Below, piece after piece: positions 35,249 to 47,792 of a stretch of 64,000 nucleotides of DNA. The translations under genes were made by a program, and so were the position numbers. The notes below the pieces were generated by a model that was not told where the DNA came from, searched no databases, and was given only the letters and a program-made list of their open reading frames with translations. Source of the stretch: Corydoras sp. C115 (lineage: Eukaryota; Chordata; Actinopteri; Siluriformes; Callichthyidae); assembly GCA_019802505.1 (NCBI GenBank), contig JAFMOC010000032.1:1021001-1085000 (forward strand). The letters are read 5' to 3'. Within the stretch, counting starts at the first letter, position 1; each line of letters opens with the position of its first letter.

Positions 35249-36654
35249 GTGTAGTATAAAATCCACTGTAAAGTAAAGCTAGTTCATTTCATTTGTTTGC
35301 TTTACACTCTGTCAAACGTGGAAAAGAAAAGTCATGTTAATGAAGGTAAAGTTCCCAGGCAACAAGAATTTCCATACCTTGCCGCCATAATACCCCATAA
35401 CACCTGACTTGCTGCAGGTGAAATAGACCAGCGACATGGTAGAATGTGATAGGCAACATGCCTGAGCAGTCAATTCCATTACAATAAAGCAGAATTTGCA
35501 TGATGGAAATGTAAGTTCTAGTCCAGAAGACACAGAAAAAAGCCTGACTGCAGTCTAACGTAAAGCTTAGCCATGCTTCAGGCTCCCACCGGCCCGGGAT
35601 TTCGACTGCGAAACGGGAAGCCGGGAACTAAAAGGCTGCTGCATTTCAATTCCTCAGTCTGCCAGCTAAACCTTTGAGCCACACTCTGCTCATCCATGTG
35701 TAGCGCTAAGCCCCGCTCTTTGCTACAGATAGCAAGTGCAGATGTGTGCATGTGTAATTGATTGACTGATTGCCGTCACTCGCCAAGCACAAGAGTCAGA
35801 CGGCTCACATTTCTGCGACTAAGGTCTTTTCTATTCCTGACCTGAGAGACACGGCAGCGTTAATTGCCGGATTAAATACCCCACCCCACCTTTTTGTTTG
35901 GTTCGACTTTGCAGCGAGCCCGTACTAAATGGGGAAACGCCATTTATACTACTGCATACCTCGAGGAAATGAAATTTCAAGACGGGAACCTTGGCGGTCA
36001 TTGCCTGGCTGCATTAACTGCAGCTCGGGGGAATCTTGAGAGAGAACTGTGTGTGTGTATGAGTCTGTTAAAAAGGTGGGTCATCTAGAATTCGATTTAG
36101 CCAATTTCCTTCACCCCGAATGCAGACGAGCCGCTGAGATACGTTCGGCGTCTGAAATATGCTTCTTTAGATTTGCCACGCAGAGAACGGAAGCATGCAG
36201 CAACTAAAGTGCAAGTGAAAGCATTACATACTCGGCTCAATAGAGAGGAACCATATTATCTCTTTAATAATGTCTGGCAACTCTAGCTGTAAACTTTGCA
36301 TCACACCTTCTCCCAATCTAATGCCCATGTGGATCACTGCAAATGAAGCTTCATCCTACCACAGATTCACCAATATGAAGCATGAATTGCAATGTGCAGT
36401 CCCCTTACATCAGAAAGGTGGCATCATTTGCAAACAGAGACTAATCCTTTGCAGTACCTCCTCTCATTTAATTGTATCAGAACAGGCATTTTACTAACAA
36501 CTGCCAATATTAAACCCCAGAAGTCTGGGGAGTCGGCCAATTAGCACTGACTTCTCTTGCCTTCCAATATGTAAAGCAAGCTGTGATCCACAGTTCTGCA
36601 TTTTATTAAAACACATGGCACTTTACCAGGCCACATTTACAAATACATATACAC
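35249..36654. other. Intron, unique and comparatively GC-rich
   Basis: 35570-36250 has more CpG and fewer repeats than its surroundings. Codon-like open frames are short and no domain or splice-flanked block is recognised. A regulatory role is possible but unsupported. Confidence 0.45.
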
Positions 36655-36865
36655 TCAATAGGCACTTTATCAATCATGCCCCACGTTGTTGTAGAGGATA
36701 GGGGGAGTTCAAATCAATGGTGACTGAGGTTACCAATGTGGGTCCTTGAGCAAGGCCCTTAACCCTCACTGTTTCAAGGGGTGCTGTATGGTATATGTTT
36801 GGACCCCAGCCAAGTTCAAAGTCATTTTGGCTTAAAGCAACTGCTAAAAACATAAATGTTATGTA
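36655..36865 (+). mobile_element. Second SINE family, with tail
   Basis: 'gttaccaatgtgggtccttg', 'agcaaggcccttaaccctca', 'caaagtcattttggcttaaa' and 'gcaactgctaaaaacataaa' give the body and the 'ggataaaagcatctgctaaa'-type tail. The tRNA-like head is decayed. Confidence 0.65.
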
Positions 36866-38269
36866 CTTTTCCTTGGTACTACACTGTGACCGTGTCGCAG
36901 CTACACTGGGAAAAGAAAGGCAGAGTAGTTGGTGATGGACTTTGATTAGAAGTAATTAACTCACCTGACAAACGTGTGCATCGCTTGGTTCAGGGAGAGA
37001 GGTCCATGTAACGACAGGCGTGATACATTGGACAACGTCTTTAATGCAAATGTATTTTTAAAACTATCCCGTTCCTGTCGTTGCATGGAATCTCTCTCCT
37101 GGTGGCATGCGATGTTACAGCCTGTAAAGGCTGCACATGGTCATCAGACGAAGCCACGTCAGCTGCTTTTATCAGTTTCACATATCATAAAGAAGCACTT
37201 TGCAATTTTACAAATACATACTATGAAAGTGGAAACCCACCAATGACCACCAAAGAGTGGGTGTTAATTAGGCGGAAGATTATTCTCGGCACTGCAGTGA
37301 CACCTACGTGGTTGTAGTGTCCTAGTGGGGTTTTGAATCAGTGACCGCAGTGCTCCTGGAGATTTTATCCATCGTGCACCCAATGAGGATACTTCATAGA
37401 TATCTTATTTGTTGTGGCACAAATCTGTGTTATTCATTTTTTAATCTTTTATCAGGTCACTCTCTACAGGATGCTTGGTTGGTTGACTATTCTTACTCCA
37501 ATAGTGTTAGTAAGACTGATCCACTCACACCATCACATCAATGCCACTCTAGTGATGAGAATCGCCCATAAGTAAAATAATTCCCGCTTTGACTACAGTA
37601 TGCAATTTCACTACAAATTGTGGTACGTACAACTCACAAAATGACTAACAAGGTTTATATGATAACATGGCTGGTGAGTGTACATACATACATCATTCCA
37701 ATTAACTCCAGGATGGACATACAGTGCTAGACTCTTGTTATTTCTCCCCCTCATGACCTTAAGATCTAAAAATAAAGCAATTTATATTATTAGGACAAAA
37801 AAAATCTTTATATTACAGTAAAGCTGGATGACTGGGTTAAGGAAGTGAGTTCATACGTATACAGCCAGCAAATATTCTATTAAGAGCTGTATCCTGGAGC
37901 TGTAAGTAAATCGAAAACGAGTAGACTTCTGGAGCCCATTCAAGCATTTCCATCCTGGTGGGAATGTGTTTAATGGACATCATTAAGTTTATTTCCAGTT
38001 GAAACTTTTCTCTTGTTCCTTTTTTCTTTTAGAATAAAATAAAGAGGCAGTCATTAGGAATAAACAAAAGTATATTGAGTTATACATGATATATCCCCTC
38101 TGACTAACACACCACCACCATGTAAGTATCACTGCACTACTGAGAATCATCCACCAACTTAATACCTGGTTATAGTTAATGTAGCAAACACATCTAGAAA
38201 AAAGTTAGTTTCAATCTAAAGACCAGAATAAACAAATTTTATCACCAGAAATAACAATCTTAGCTCTTC
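36866..38269. other. Intron with decayed MITE fragments at 37240-37560 and 38105-38170
   Basis: 'ttattctcggcactgcagtg', 'gactgatccactcacaccat' and 'accaccaccatgtaagtatc' followed by 'actgagaatcatccaccaac' are remnants of the long palindromic MITE subfamily. The remainder is unique. Confidence 0.5.
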
Positions 38270-38510
38270 ATCTTCGTTTAATCCTTTACTGGGGATTGCG
38301 AGGGAGTTCCCCATGCCCATCCAGAGAAGAATGTTTCGGATGCTGGGCAGATACACCCAGGACAGAGCACAAATCCACTGTAGGATGCAATTATACTAAC
38401 TCAAACATACCCACACTATATAGGGGCAAATTAAGAGCAGCCTTTAACATCTGATCCATGTTTTTGGACAATGGGAGTAAGCCAGAGAACCCAGAGGAAA
38501 TACAAAAAAA
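38270..38510 (-). mobile_element. Old SINE copy, head missing
   Basis: 'cttcgtttaatcctttactg' to 'gagaacccagaggaaatac', carrying the 3' domain and core only. Confidence 0.75.
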
Positions 38511-39814
38511 TATTCAAGTAAATACTTTTTTACTAAACCATATACCTGAGGTCAGTACATTGCAGAATAATCCCGAGTCAGATACGAAGAGCAAAAATAC
38601 TCACTAACCGGCACCTCCAGTACATCAGTACAGTGAGATAAGCTAAGCCTGATAGGGGTGATGGCATGCTCGCTATACAAGAATTAATCATATAATGTAA
38701 GACAGTGTTTGTGTGTTTTTGGCATGCATCTGTATTTTATCAGAGCTTGGCAGCAGTGTGGAAGCAGGGAAGGTGAAATCCCTCCCAATCCTATTACGGA
38801 GGATTAGAGCACGCTCCCCCTTTGCCTTTACACTGCTGCAGGTGCACGACTGTAAATCAGCAGAATAGACATAATAACACAGATGGATGTTTCCAACCAG
38901 GGATCATCCAGAATTTAGGTTTGTTGTAATATCCATTCTTTTTTTAAATTATAGGTGGATGGTTTGTTAGAAACCCACAGGTTTCAGGTCTGATTTTCAC
39001 TCAGACTGAAAATAAGAAAAGCTTGCATGCATACACAGTAGACAAAGCCTAATTTCTGTGAAATTTGCATGTTCTTCTTGTGCTTGCAGAGGTTTTCTTA
39101 GAGAAAAAGAGTACATGTCCTTTAACGGTCCATAAACACGCTATTGGTTAACTGGTGTCAGCACACTGTCCAGGGTGATTCCTGCTATTCACCTTGTAAG
39201 TGTTGGGATAGGATTTAATACCCTTTGTGAACCTAATAAAGATAAGCAGCTCTGGAAATACATGAATAAATTAAAAAGGGAGTTATGGCTTTAAAAAAAT
39301 TATTTAATGATGGTGCAGAAAATTAGCTTTATAATTCTAGTATTACTGCATTTGTTAGTATGTATGTGTTTGTGTGTGTATGTGTGTATGTGTGTGTGTG
39401 TGTGTGTGTGTTTTGAATCTTAATTTCAGCATTCAATTAAATACAATCATCTAATTAAACTAAAAATTAGTTGCCACTAGAATTAATGGTGAAGTGAAGT
39501 GCAAAGTAACTGTTTTATGGTAATGCTAAATAGATCGGGTTTAAAGTGAGTTGGGGATTTTACGGCTCCCTCTTCCCTCCATTTTGACCTTTTCACAGTT
39601 AATTAATTAATCATGAATATAATGTTTAAGAGCTGAGGGTGACGCTCTGATGAGTTCTCTGGGTTCAATTCCAACTATCACTGAGGTGAACATTTCTAGA
39701 CAGTGGCTCAGTTCACTTCTTTCTGATGATGCAGCACACTTTTCCATTTAAAAAAGTTTGATCTGCTACCGTAAGGTAATGATGGTCACTAATTGCTCAG
39801 TTATTATATACATT
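38511..39814. other. Intron with TG-rich microsatellite at 39358-39414
   Basis: Unique sequence. A (TG)n tract with TA interruptions lies at 39358-39414. 'ttaattaattaatcatg' at about 39599. Confidence 0.5.
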
Positions 39815-40118
39815 ATCTCTTTATCTTCTGCTTTATCCTTTACCAGGGTCAAGGGGGGTGTCCATATGCCTATTCAGGAGAGTATATTTCAGGCACTGGA
39901 CAGATAAACCCATGACGGGACACCAATCCATTGCTGGCCACACACTCACCCAGACATGTTGAATCAATGTTTTTGGATTGTGGGCGGAAACCACAAAACA
40001 CGGAGAAAACCTACTTGGACTAGGAAAGAACACAAAAACTCTACCCAGACTGGGATTTAAACCTGACTCCCCAGTGCTGAGACATAGACATGCTAACTAC
40101 TACACCACCATGATGCCC
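39815..40118 (-). mobile_element. Old SINE copy
   Basis: 'tctttatcttctgctttatc' to 'ctactacaccaccatgatgc'. Head, core and 3' domain are all recognisable but strongly diverged. Confidence 0.75.
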
Positions 40119-40308
40119 TATAAATATATATGATCCACATATGCACCACCACAGCAAAGTCAAGGCAGGGCCACCAGCCAGTGGTTTCTATGTTGTTGTA
40201 CTTTGGAAGTCGTGACCATTAGTGACCGCCGTGTAGTACATTTCTAGAAATACAAAGTAATAAGGAGGTGTAAATAATGAAAAGGGTAACATAAGTGCAC
40301 AGAAGCAG

Positions 40309-40310
<2 letters not shown>
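40119..40310. other. Intron
   Basis: Unique sequence. Confidence 0.4.

Positions 40311-40380
<70 letters not shown>
40311..40380. repeat. (TA)n microsatellite, 70 bp
   Basis: Pure TA repeats, self-complementary. Confidence 0.97.
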
Positions 40381-40384
<4 letters not shown>

Positions 40385-40654
40385 GAACGTTCCCAAAGAT
40401 TAAAAGTTAGAATTTTCATTACGCTCCATATACATCCAGATGCTCCAATAAGGCAGTTGAACCATGGTGGCACATGTGTGATGAAACCTCTCATGTAATC
40501 CAGTTCACACATCGGAGCACTTGTCCTTATTCAGCTCCAGAGATTTCTCTCCTCGGTTAATTATCAAGTCAAATCATCAAACATGTTAAAACAGGAAAAG
40601 GCTAAAATGCTTCTCAAAAATTTTAATTATGAGGGGTAAAGACTCGTGAGTGTG

Positions 40655-40685
<31 letters not shown>

Positions 40686-40765
40686 ACATTTCTATAGTTT
40701 AAAAGTTTATTCCTATATGTGTAACGTGGTGATGTCTTGAGGATTTTAAATGCATTAATGCAGCC

Positions 40766-40804
<39 letters not shown>

Positions 40805-40989
40805 AAAATAGATTCAAGTTATGTGTAGAAATGACAAGAAATTTCCCTTTTTGGAAAAAGCAACTCAATACCCATCTGGTGCCAACATCCATACCACAGT
40901 CAAAATCACTTAAATCACATTATTTGTTTTATTGTGATGGTTCATGTGCAAAAAATTGCCCCTACTGATTTTACTGATTTAATGCATCG
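40381..40989. other. Intron with (GT)n at 40664-40685 and (ATA)n at 40768-40800
   Basis: Two short microsatellites in unique sequence. Confidence 0.7.
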
Positions 40990-41160
40990 TATGATGTAGT
41001 AGCTCTGTGGTTTGGGTGTTGGGCTACCAATCTGAAGGTTTTGGGTTCAAATTCCAGGTCCACTAAAAGTTACCAATGTGGGTCCTTCAGGAAGGCTATT
41101 AACCATAATTGATTGACTGTATGACTGACCCTGAACTTTAAACAAACCCAGCCATCAAGT
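40990..41160 (+). mobile_element. Second SINE family, best head
   Basis: 'gtagtagctctgtggtttgg', 'ggctaccaatctgaaggttt', 'gggttcaaattccaggtcca', then 'ttaccaatgtgggtccttca'. A-box- and B-box-like elements are in tRNA order, and the tail is lost. Confidence 0.65.
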
Positions 41161-42061
41161 TGCGATACTTGTAATTTGGCGCAGGTTTATATTAGACGTC
41201 CTTCCTGACATGACCCTCATATATATCTGGGTTTGGGACCGGCACTTCGATTGCAATGTTACATACAATGCCCTCAAACAATGAGGACATTTTAGTATCC
41301 CCAGTTTACCCTTCAGTATTCCCAATTCCCAAGTAAGTATGGGAAGGACATGCAGATGCTACACAGAAATGGAACTGAACCCATAACTGCTACCCCACCA
41401 TTCTGCTTAATGTAGTGATATTGATAAAAAAAAAATTGTTCATTACTTGAATGTTTATTGTTTTACGGTACTGTTTTTTTTACTATAACAATATGTAGCA
41501 CCTTGTTCCTGGGAATGCTTTCTCATTCCACATATATTGCACTGTGCTTTATATTGTAGAATGACAAATAAAAATTACTTGATACTTGATACGCGATAAA
41601 AACACAGAAGGAAATAATTAAAATAGAATACAGGAAATAAAATACAGCCTTACTAGCAAAACAGGTACAGACACAATCAGAATGATGCTGTGTAATGTGA
41701 GATTAGTTAGTTAAAGACCTCAGTGAAAGGATCTGTCTGGCGCTTGCTTTTACAAAGACTATAGTTGTGGCAGATCTGAGGTCATCAGACATTGTAAGAG
41801 TAGAGGCATAATAACACAAAGTGCTTTCACCTAACCCCATTACCATGAACAAAGACTGACGCTTACGCTGTATTCTTTCTTGGTTTATTAAATAAATCAT
41901 TCATTGGCCAAGAAAACAACAGAAGCTGCTGTTTATCTAAATGCCCATCATTAGTTTTCATGTATTTGGCGTGTAGAGCCATTTCAGTGTGAAATATCAA
42001 TTTTAAGTGATCTATTTTTTATTTTACTGTCTTAGGGGAATAGGAATTAACATTTAATCCA
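41161..42061. other. Intron, no recognised repeat
   Basis: Unique sequence; 41530-41590 ('ttgcactgtgctttatattg', 'acttgatacttgatacg') resembles a decayed repeat tail. Confidence 0.45.
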
Positions 42062-42275
42062 TCCGTGCAGTGACATACACACACACACACAAGTGATCTG
42101 AGCACATGTGCCGAGAGCAGAGGGCAGCCCTGTCACCATGCCTGGAAAGCAATTGGGGTTAGGGGCCTTGTCCAAGGGCACTTCAGTCACAGTACTTAGT
42201 ACAAAGTGGGACTGGGAATCGAACCGGGTTCCTTCAGGCAGCAAGGCTGGTTCACAAGTCTACGACTGCCCCAGT
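42062..42275 (+). repeat. Dispersed fish repeat with 'gggcagccc...aagggcacttcag', copy 2
   Basis: 'gagcagagggcagccctgtc', 'aagcaattggggttaggggc', 'caagggcacttcagtcacag', 'gaatcgaaccgggttccttc' match copy 1 at 18180-18430 block for block. Its left end includes a CA tract. Confidence 0.72.
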
Positions 42276-43573
42276 TTTCCTCCAAAAGACGTGTGCATAA
42301 ATCTTAACAGATTCTTTTTTGACTCCAACCAATTGGATTCGAGGTACTGGAGTTGCAGCTTCTTTGGGGTCAAAAACCCTGCCCGAAAATGTCCGAAATA
42401 TTTGATAAGCTGGAAAAAAAAAGACAATAATAATGAGGAGAGTGCAGCTGGAATTGTTGGAGCGCTTCTTTGAAGATTTAAAGAGAACCTCGAGCGACTA
42501 CGCGGAGTAAAAAGCCGTGGCTTTTATAGTGTGCGAGAAATTAAATTTTAAGACTTTAAGGTTAAGGGTTTCAAAATGTGACATTAATTCCCTGTAGCCT
42601 GAAGGCAAACGCAAGCTCAATGTATCTCATTCAGATTGTATTACCCTCAGTATTTGCGTGCCTGTTTGCTCACTCTGAATTACAATGCATGTGTCACCGT
42701 GATTGCGTTAATATTCCATGCCAGGCCTCAGTTTATCATTTTCTGTGTGTAAGCGTTGGCTGGATGCATGTGTTTGCATTATACGGAATATCTGGGGGAA
42801 AGAAAGATATAAATAAATAACTGACCCTTTCAGATGCCGAAATTTTAGCATTCACCAGAATCAGCACTGTTTCACATTAAATTCATATTGCACAACTGAC
42901 TCACACAAACACAAAGAGACAGAGGATGACTGATAGCAGAGGAAAGAAGTGAATGTGAGAGAGGGAGCGAGAGAGGGAGCGAGAGACAGGGAGAGAGAGG
43001 GAGAGAGAGGGAGTGAGATTATGATTATGATTCAGAGTCTGCCTTTTGGGGGTTGAACTGCCTCAATTCATCCTGTCCTAGATACCAGATAGAAAGGCAA
43101 GCTAAAGCAGCACTCAGATTCCTGTCGCTCTTCGTTCTTTGTGCGTCTTTAAAAAGCAGGACACATTAGTTGGGTGACCCAGGCCTGTTCGGCCCCCGTG
43201 GCATTGCTCTCAATCAGCTCTTACAACTTTTCATTTTACCCACAGTCTGGGTTTCACCACTATCGACAACACTGTCTCCATAAGCCACCTCAACCCGCTT
43301 CAAACTAAAATTAATGGGAATAATGGATAAAAAGCAGTGCTGGTTCAAAACCAAGAAGATTGTGAAGATCCTCCTAACAACTAACTTTGTAACTAATTAA
43401 CTCTGCTGCCTTCGGGGGACAAACACAGAGAGGATGAGCATCTTTCCAATGGCTTTTCAGAGTCTGAACCAGGTCTAACTAAAATCCCATTCTGCTCACA
43501 CACAGGACTGCTAATGGACTTTTTGATACTGCCACTTTGCACTATTTGAAGTACATTCAGATGCACATTGTGC
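42276..43573. other. Intron with a polypurine tract at 42954-43018
   Basis: The purine tract is built of gagagagg/gagcgagag units, about 65 bases. The rest is unique with no exon-like block. Confidence 0.6.
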
Positions 43574-43586
43574 AGTTTAATCTTTA

Positions 43587-43842
43587 TTCATTCATTCATT
43601 CATTATCTTCCGCTTTATCCTATATTTGGGTCGTGGGGGGTTCCCCATGCCCATCCAGGGGAGAACGTTTCGGGCGCAGGGCAAATACACCCAGGACAGG
43701 GCGCCAATCTATCGCTGGGCACACACTCACACACACAGACACGCACACAAACACACTCTACATGGGGCAATTTGACTTGATCCATGCGGGAATCCCTAGT
43801 GCTGAGAGGCGAACGTACTAACCACTAAGCCACCGTGCCGCA
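43587..43842 (-). mobile_element. SINE copy lacking the conserved central core, with 13-bp target site duplication
   Basis: Tail and 3' domain run to 'acttgatccatg', then the sequence jumps directly to 'cgggaatccctagtgctgag' and the head. About 85 bp, including the core and the B box, are absent. agtttaatcttta occurs perfectly at 43574-43586 and 43843-43855. Confidence 0.92.
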
Positions 43843-43855
43843 AGTTTAATCTTTA

Positions 43856-44396
43856 GTAAAATTAATTTTTCTTAAATGAAGTTTAGTATTACATCCTTGC
43901 TTTTTTATTGTAATATATATTTATCTCTTTGTATTCTGCAAAATCCTATACTAGTGACTTGGAGTGGTGTGGGTTAGGGTTTTGGGGGTTCTCATGCACA
44001 TCCAGGGGAGACGTTTTTGGACGTTTGGCATATACACCCCAATCCTTTGCTGGGCAAACTTTCACTCACTCATAAAGACACACAATGGGGGCAATCCATG
44101 TTTTTGGACTGTAGGAGGAAACCGGAGAATTAGGAGAAACCTACACGGACATGTGGAGAACATGGAAACTCCACCCAGAATGCGATTCGAACCTGGATCC
44201 CCAGTGCTGAGAGGTGGATGTGCTGTATTATATTCAATTTATCGAAACAATTTTTTCTTAATGTGTGCAGGCAGTATAAAAATGTAAAATGTCCAAGAAA
44301 GAATGGAAAAGAAAATGAAGGAAAGAGGAGCACCGTGGTCATTTAGCACTGAGGGCTATGACTTTCTGCAGTTAACAAGCTCCTGCAAAAAGAATG
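43856..44396 (-). mobile_element. Old SINE copy at about 43940-44222 and spacer
   Basis: 'ctgcaaaatcctatactagt', 'atgcacatccaggggagacg', 'tttggactgtaggaggaaac', 'cgaacctggatccccagtgc'. Strongly diverged; flanks unique. Confidence 0.7.
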
Positions 44397-44600
44397 TGCT
44401 GTTTAGATGCTAATGAAGTCGAAATCCTGTGGCCTTTATGGACCCCGCATTGCGCAGTGGGGCACAGTCATGCTGGTACACAAAAAAGAACCTACCCAAA
44501 ACTGTTCCCAAAAAGTTGGGAGAGCATAGAAATGTTCAAACTGCATTCCTAAATGTCTGATTTTATAAATCTGTGGAAATGTGACTGAATAAAACAACTG
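44397..44600. mobile_element. Tc1-like element remnant
   Basis: 'gtggggcacagtcatgctgg' followed by 'ccaaaactgttcccaaaaag' and 'ttgggagagcatagaaatg' match, from memory, part of a common fish Tc1-related element. No frame survives. Confidence 0.5.
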
Positions 44601-45021
44601 GCTTCACTGTTTACGAAACCCTTTCACATAGTTCTCCAAAATCCTTTTATCTTTTACTTTTTTTCCATTTTCCTGTTCACATCTTAACCCATTTCTTTAA
44701 GCTATTAAAATCGATTACAATTACCTAAATTGCCGGCTGGCTTTGATAGGACTTGGATGGATTAGCGGCACAAAAGGCGACACTAAAGCCTGCCGCAGAG
44801 CGCCGTCGCTTTGTCTGATGAGTGCGGTGCATTCAAGCTCTAAACTGAATGAGCAGAGGAAGGTCAAAGATGATTTCCACTGAATCTCAGAACAAACATA
44901 CAAGGACCAGGGCCAACGTGAAGAGATCATCAAAATAAATTTCAAAACATTACTAAGCTTGTACATTACCAATTAATGAACCAGTTATAACCAGGTTCAA
45001 GCAGAATGGAAAACAAATTCA
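44601..45021. other. Intron, no recognised repeat
   Basis: Unique sequence. Confidence 0.45.
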
Positions 45022-46053
45022 GTAACATTTTCTACAAATCTGGTATTGATAATGCATTATAAACACATTCATAAAGCTTTATAAAGTATTTATATTGCCC
45101 AATTAGACTCGTCAAAAGCCTTCTTATTCATTCATTCATTATCTTCCGCTTTATCCTATATTAGGGTCGTGGGGGGGGTTCCCCATGCCCATCCAGGGGA
45201 GAACGTTTCGGGCGCTGGGCAGATAGACCCAGGACAGGGCACCAATCTATCGCTGGGCACACACTCACTCACACAGACACGCACGCATACACACTCTATA
45301 TGGGGCAATTTGGAGAACTCAATTGACTTGATCCATGTTTTTGGACTGTGGGAGGAAACCGGAGAACCCGGAGGAAACCCACACAGACACGGGGAGAACA
45401 TGGAAACTCCACCCAGAAGGGGATTCGAACCGGGAATCCCTAGCGCTGAGAGGCGAAGCCACCGTGCAACCCGCAGCCTTCTTATGAATTTATATATATT
45501 ATATATGAATTTAAATGTTAATAATTACCCTTATAAAGTGTTATAAGAGCATGTTATAAGGCTTTAAAACACAATGCCACATAATGAATTATAAAATGTA
45601 TATTTTAAATGTTAGTTAACTTATTTTAGTGACCAGTCTCAAAGGTTTATAATGATTGTGTAAACAAATGCCCTCTTTGAAAATACTTTATAAGTGCTCA
45701 TAACGGTTAAATAAAAAGCTTATATTCCCTCTTTTCAGGCATTAGGTAAAGTGCTGTCATTTATTAACTTTTTGAAGAAAACTACATTAATATTAGTACA
45801 TAATGACTTATAAACAATAGTAATAATGCCTAGAGGTCCAACAATTCCAGAAGTTTATATTATGAAGCATTATAACAATGTGTTAGAGCCTTATGTCGCA
45901 TTTTTACAACACATGACATATAATTAATAATGAACATCTATGACCATTAACAGAGGCTTATGACAAATGTGATATAGCAAAATGAATACATCATAGAGCT
46001 TTATGAATGCACTTATAATGCGTTATGAATACCAGATTCATAAAAAGTGTTAC
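45022..46053. mobile_element. Complete foldback element with terminal inverted repeats, split by a SINE
   Basis: The left end gtaacattttctacaaatct and the right end agattcataaaaagtgttac are inverted repeats that continue inward (ggtattgataatgcattata against gcgttatgaatacc). Without the SINE at 45128-45474 and one copy of its target duplication, the element is about 675 bp. It is rich in nested hairpins and carries no protein frame. Confidence 0.78.
45128..45474 (-). mobile_element. SINE nested in the foldback element, with 11-bp target site duplication
   Basis: Nearly complete copy with a small deletion in the head (gaggcgaagccaccgtgc). agccttcttat flanks it at 45117-45127 and 45475-45485. 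It post-dates the host element. Confidence 0.93.
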
Positions 46054-47539
46054 CATAATGTCCCAACATCCTTCTGTGATTATATACCACTAATCCTGCA
46101 TCCTGCAAGTACACTTGGTGTAGCCATCAGAGAGTTGTTCACTCCTGCAAATGCACAGCCTGAAGCCAGTGCCCCTTTGAACTCCCCTTTTCGATACACA
46201 CATACACACACACACGTCATCAGCCGCATCTATCCAGACTAAATCTATATTATACATTCAAGCAGCGGAGGAAGAAACAAAATGAACATGAAATGTAGCC
46301 TGATTAAATGTGACATTGGTAATTTCCCCACACATACATCATTTCTTCATTCCCTGCATAAATTAATTACTAATGTTTTAGCAGAACCAAAAGAGCAGTT
46401 CACTAGAAAAAGCTGTAAAAATAAGATATGAACTGTTTTGCCCAATTTGGATTTCGGGATCAGACTGATTCTAGCTCAGTTTCATCACATGCCATAACAT
46501 AACCCAACATTTACACAGTTAAACAGCATTACTCATAATTAACGTAATGAGCAACACTTTATCGTAATTTCTTCTTCTTTAATGCATGTATTTACAAACC
46601 CAATGCTTATAAAGCCTTCTACTTAAGTAGGTTTGATTTATTTGAGGTGTATATTTTTAGATGCTCACAATTACCAGGGTCCAATGGTTTGATTACAAGT
46701 CTATTTAAATGTTAATTGTTAGCAGGGATGGAGTAATAATGTGAACCCCGCAAACCAATGCAAATGCACTATGACAAATGGAAAAGCATGGAGGGGACAT
46801 AAAACATAAAACAGGTTCATTGTATTTGCTTTAGATGCAATGTTCCCATAACTACAAATACAAATGGGGGTAGCACAAGTGGGGTGGGGGGTGAGCTGGA
46901 CTGATCCAAAACAGAATAATGATGACTATTAAATGAATACACACTTGATCCAGTTACTATTTAATTATTTGTTGGGATGCATACATTTTTATTTGCAAAA
47001 AATATACTGATCTGTAAAACCACAAAGATTCTCCATCAGTATGGAGATGAATGAGCATCACATGCCGATGTTTAATATCCTCTCTCACATGAAATGCAAA
47101 TATTGTTGGATGGCTGTTACATCTAATAAAACATATAAATAAATAAATGTAATACATCACCTGTGCCATTAACGGCAAGTTTACAGACTGGCTCTCTAGC
47201 ACCCTCTTCAACCCATATGCACATTTATATATACATTAGGGATGAGACGATTTATCGTTTTTGAAATTAATCGTGATTTAAAATGTTACAATTAATTTAT
47301 TGCAAGATGACGTGAATGACTTGATATCATCATGACGGAATTCGTCATGACTCAACTCACACGGAACCAAAAAACAGCACACTTGTCTGTTGTCCTCACT
47401 GGAAAAAAAAATATTCTTTTAAAAGGATATATAGTTAATATTCAGATTTTTTTTTGATCATAGAATATTAATCGTATAATCATGATTATTTCTTTGGCAA
47501 TAATTGTGCCATCAAAATCTGTAATCAACTCATCCCTAA
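46054..47539. other. Intron, no recognised repeat
   Basis: Unique AT-rich sequence; small CA tract near 46198-46215. A 'gatgagacgatttatcg' to 'tcatccct' stretch at 47240-47535 has short inverted ends and may be an old element, not supported further. Confidence 0.45.
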
Positions 47540-47552
47540 AACACACACACAT

Positions 47553-47587
<35 letters not shown>

Positions 47588-47792
47588 TAATCTATCTATA
47601 TACTGCAATCTCTAAATTCTCCTTGAGAAAAGAATAGATGAAAAAAAGTATATTGGATTTTATCTTTTTCAGTACATCACACCCACCCACCCATTTACAC
47701 CCCCCCCTCTTACCTCCCCCCCCACACACACACAACCACCCATTTACACACCTCCATTTACCCCCCCCCCCCCCCACACACACACACACACA
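47540..47792. repeat. (CA)n tract and C-rich/CA-rich low-complexity block
   Basis: (CA)n at 47540-47584, then at 47677-47792 alternating runs of C, CA and 'cccatttacac' words, which look like an imperfect minisatellite with a unit near 'cacccatttaca'. Confidence 0.85.
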
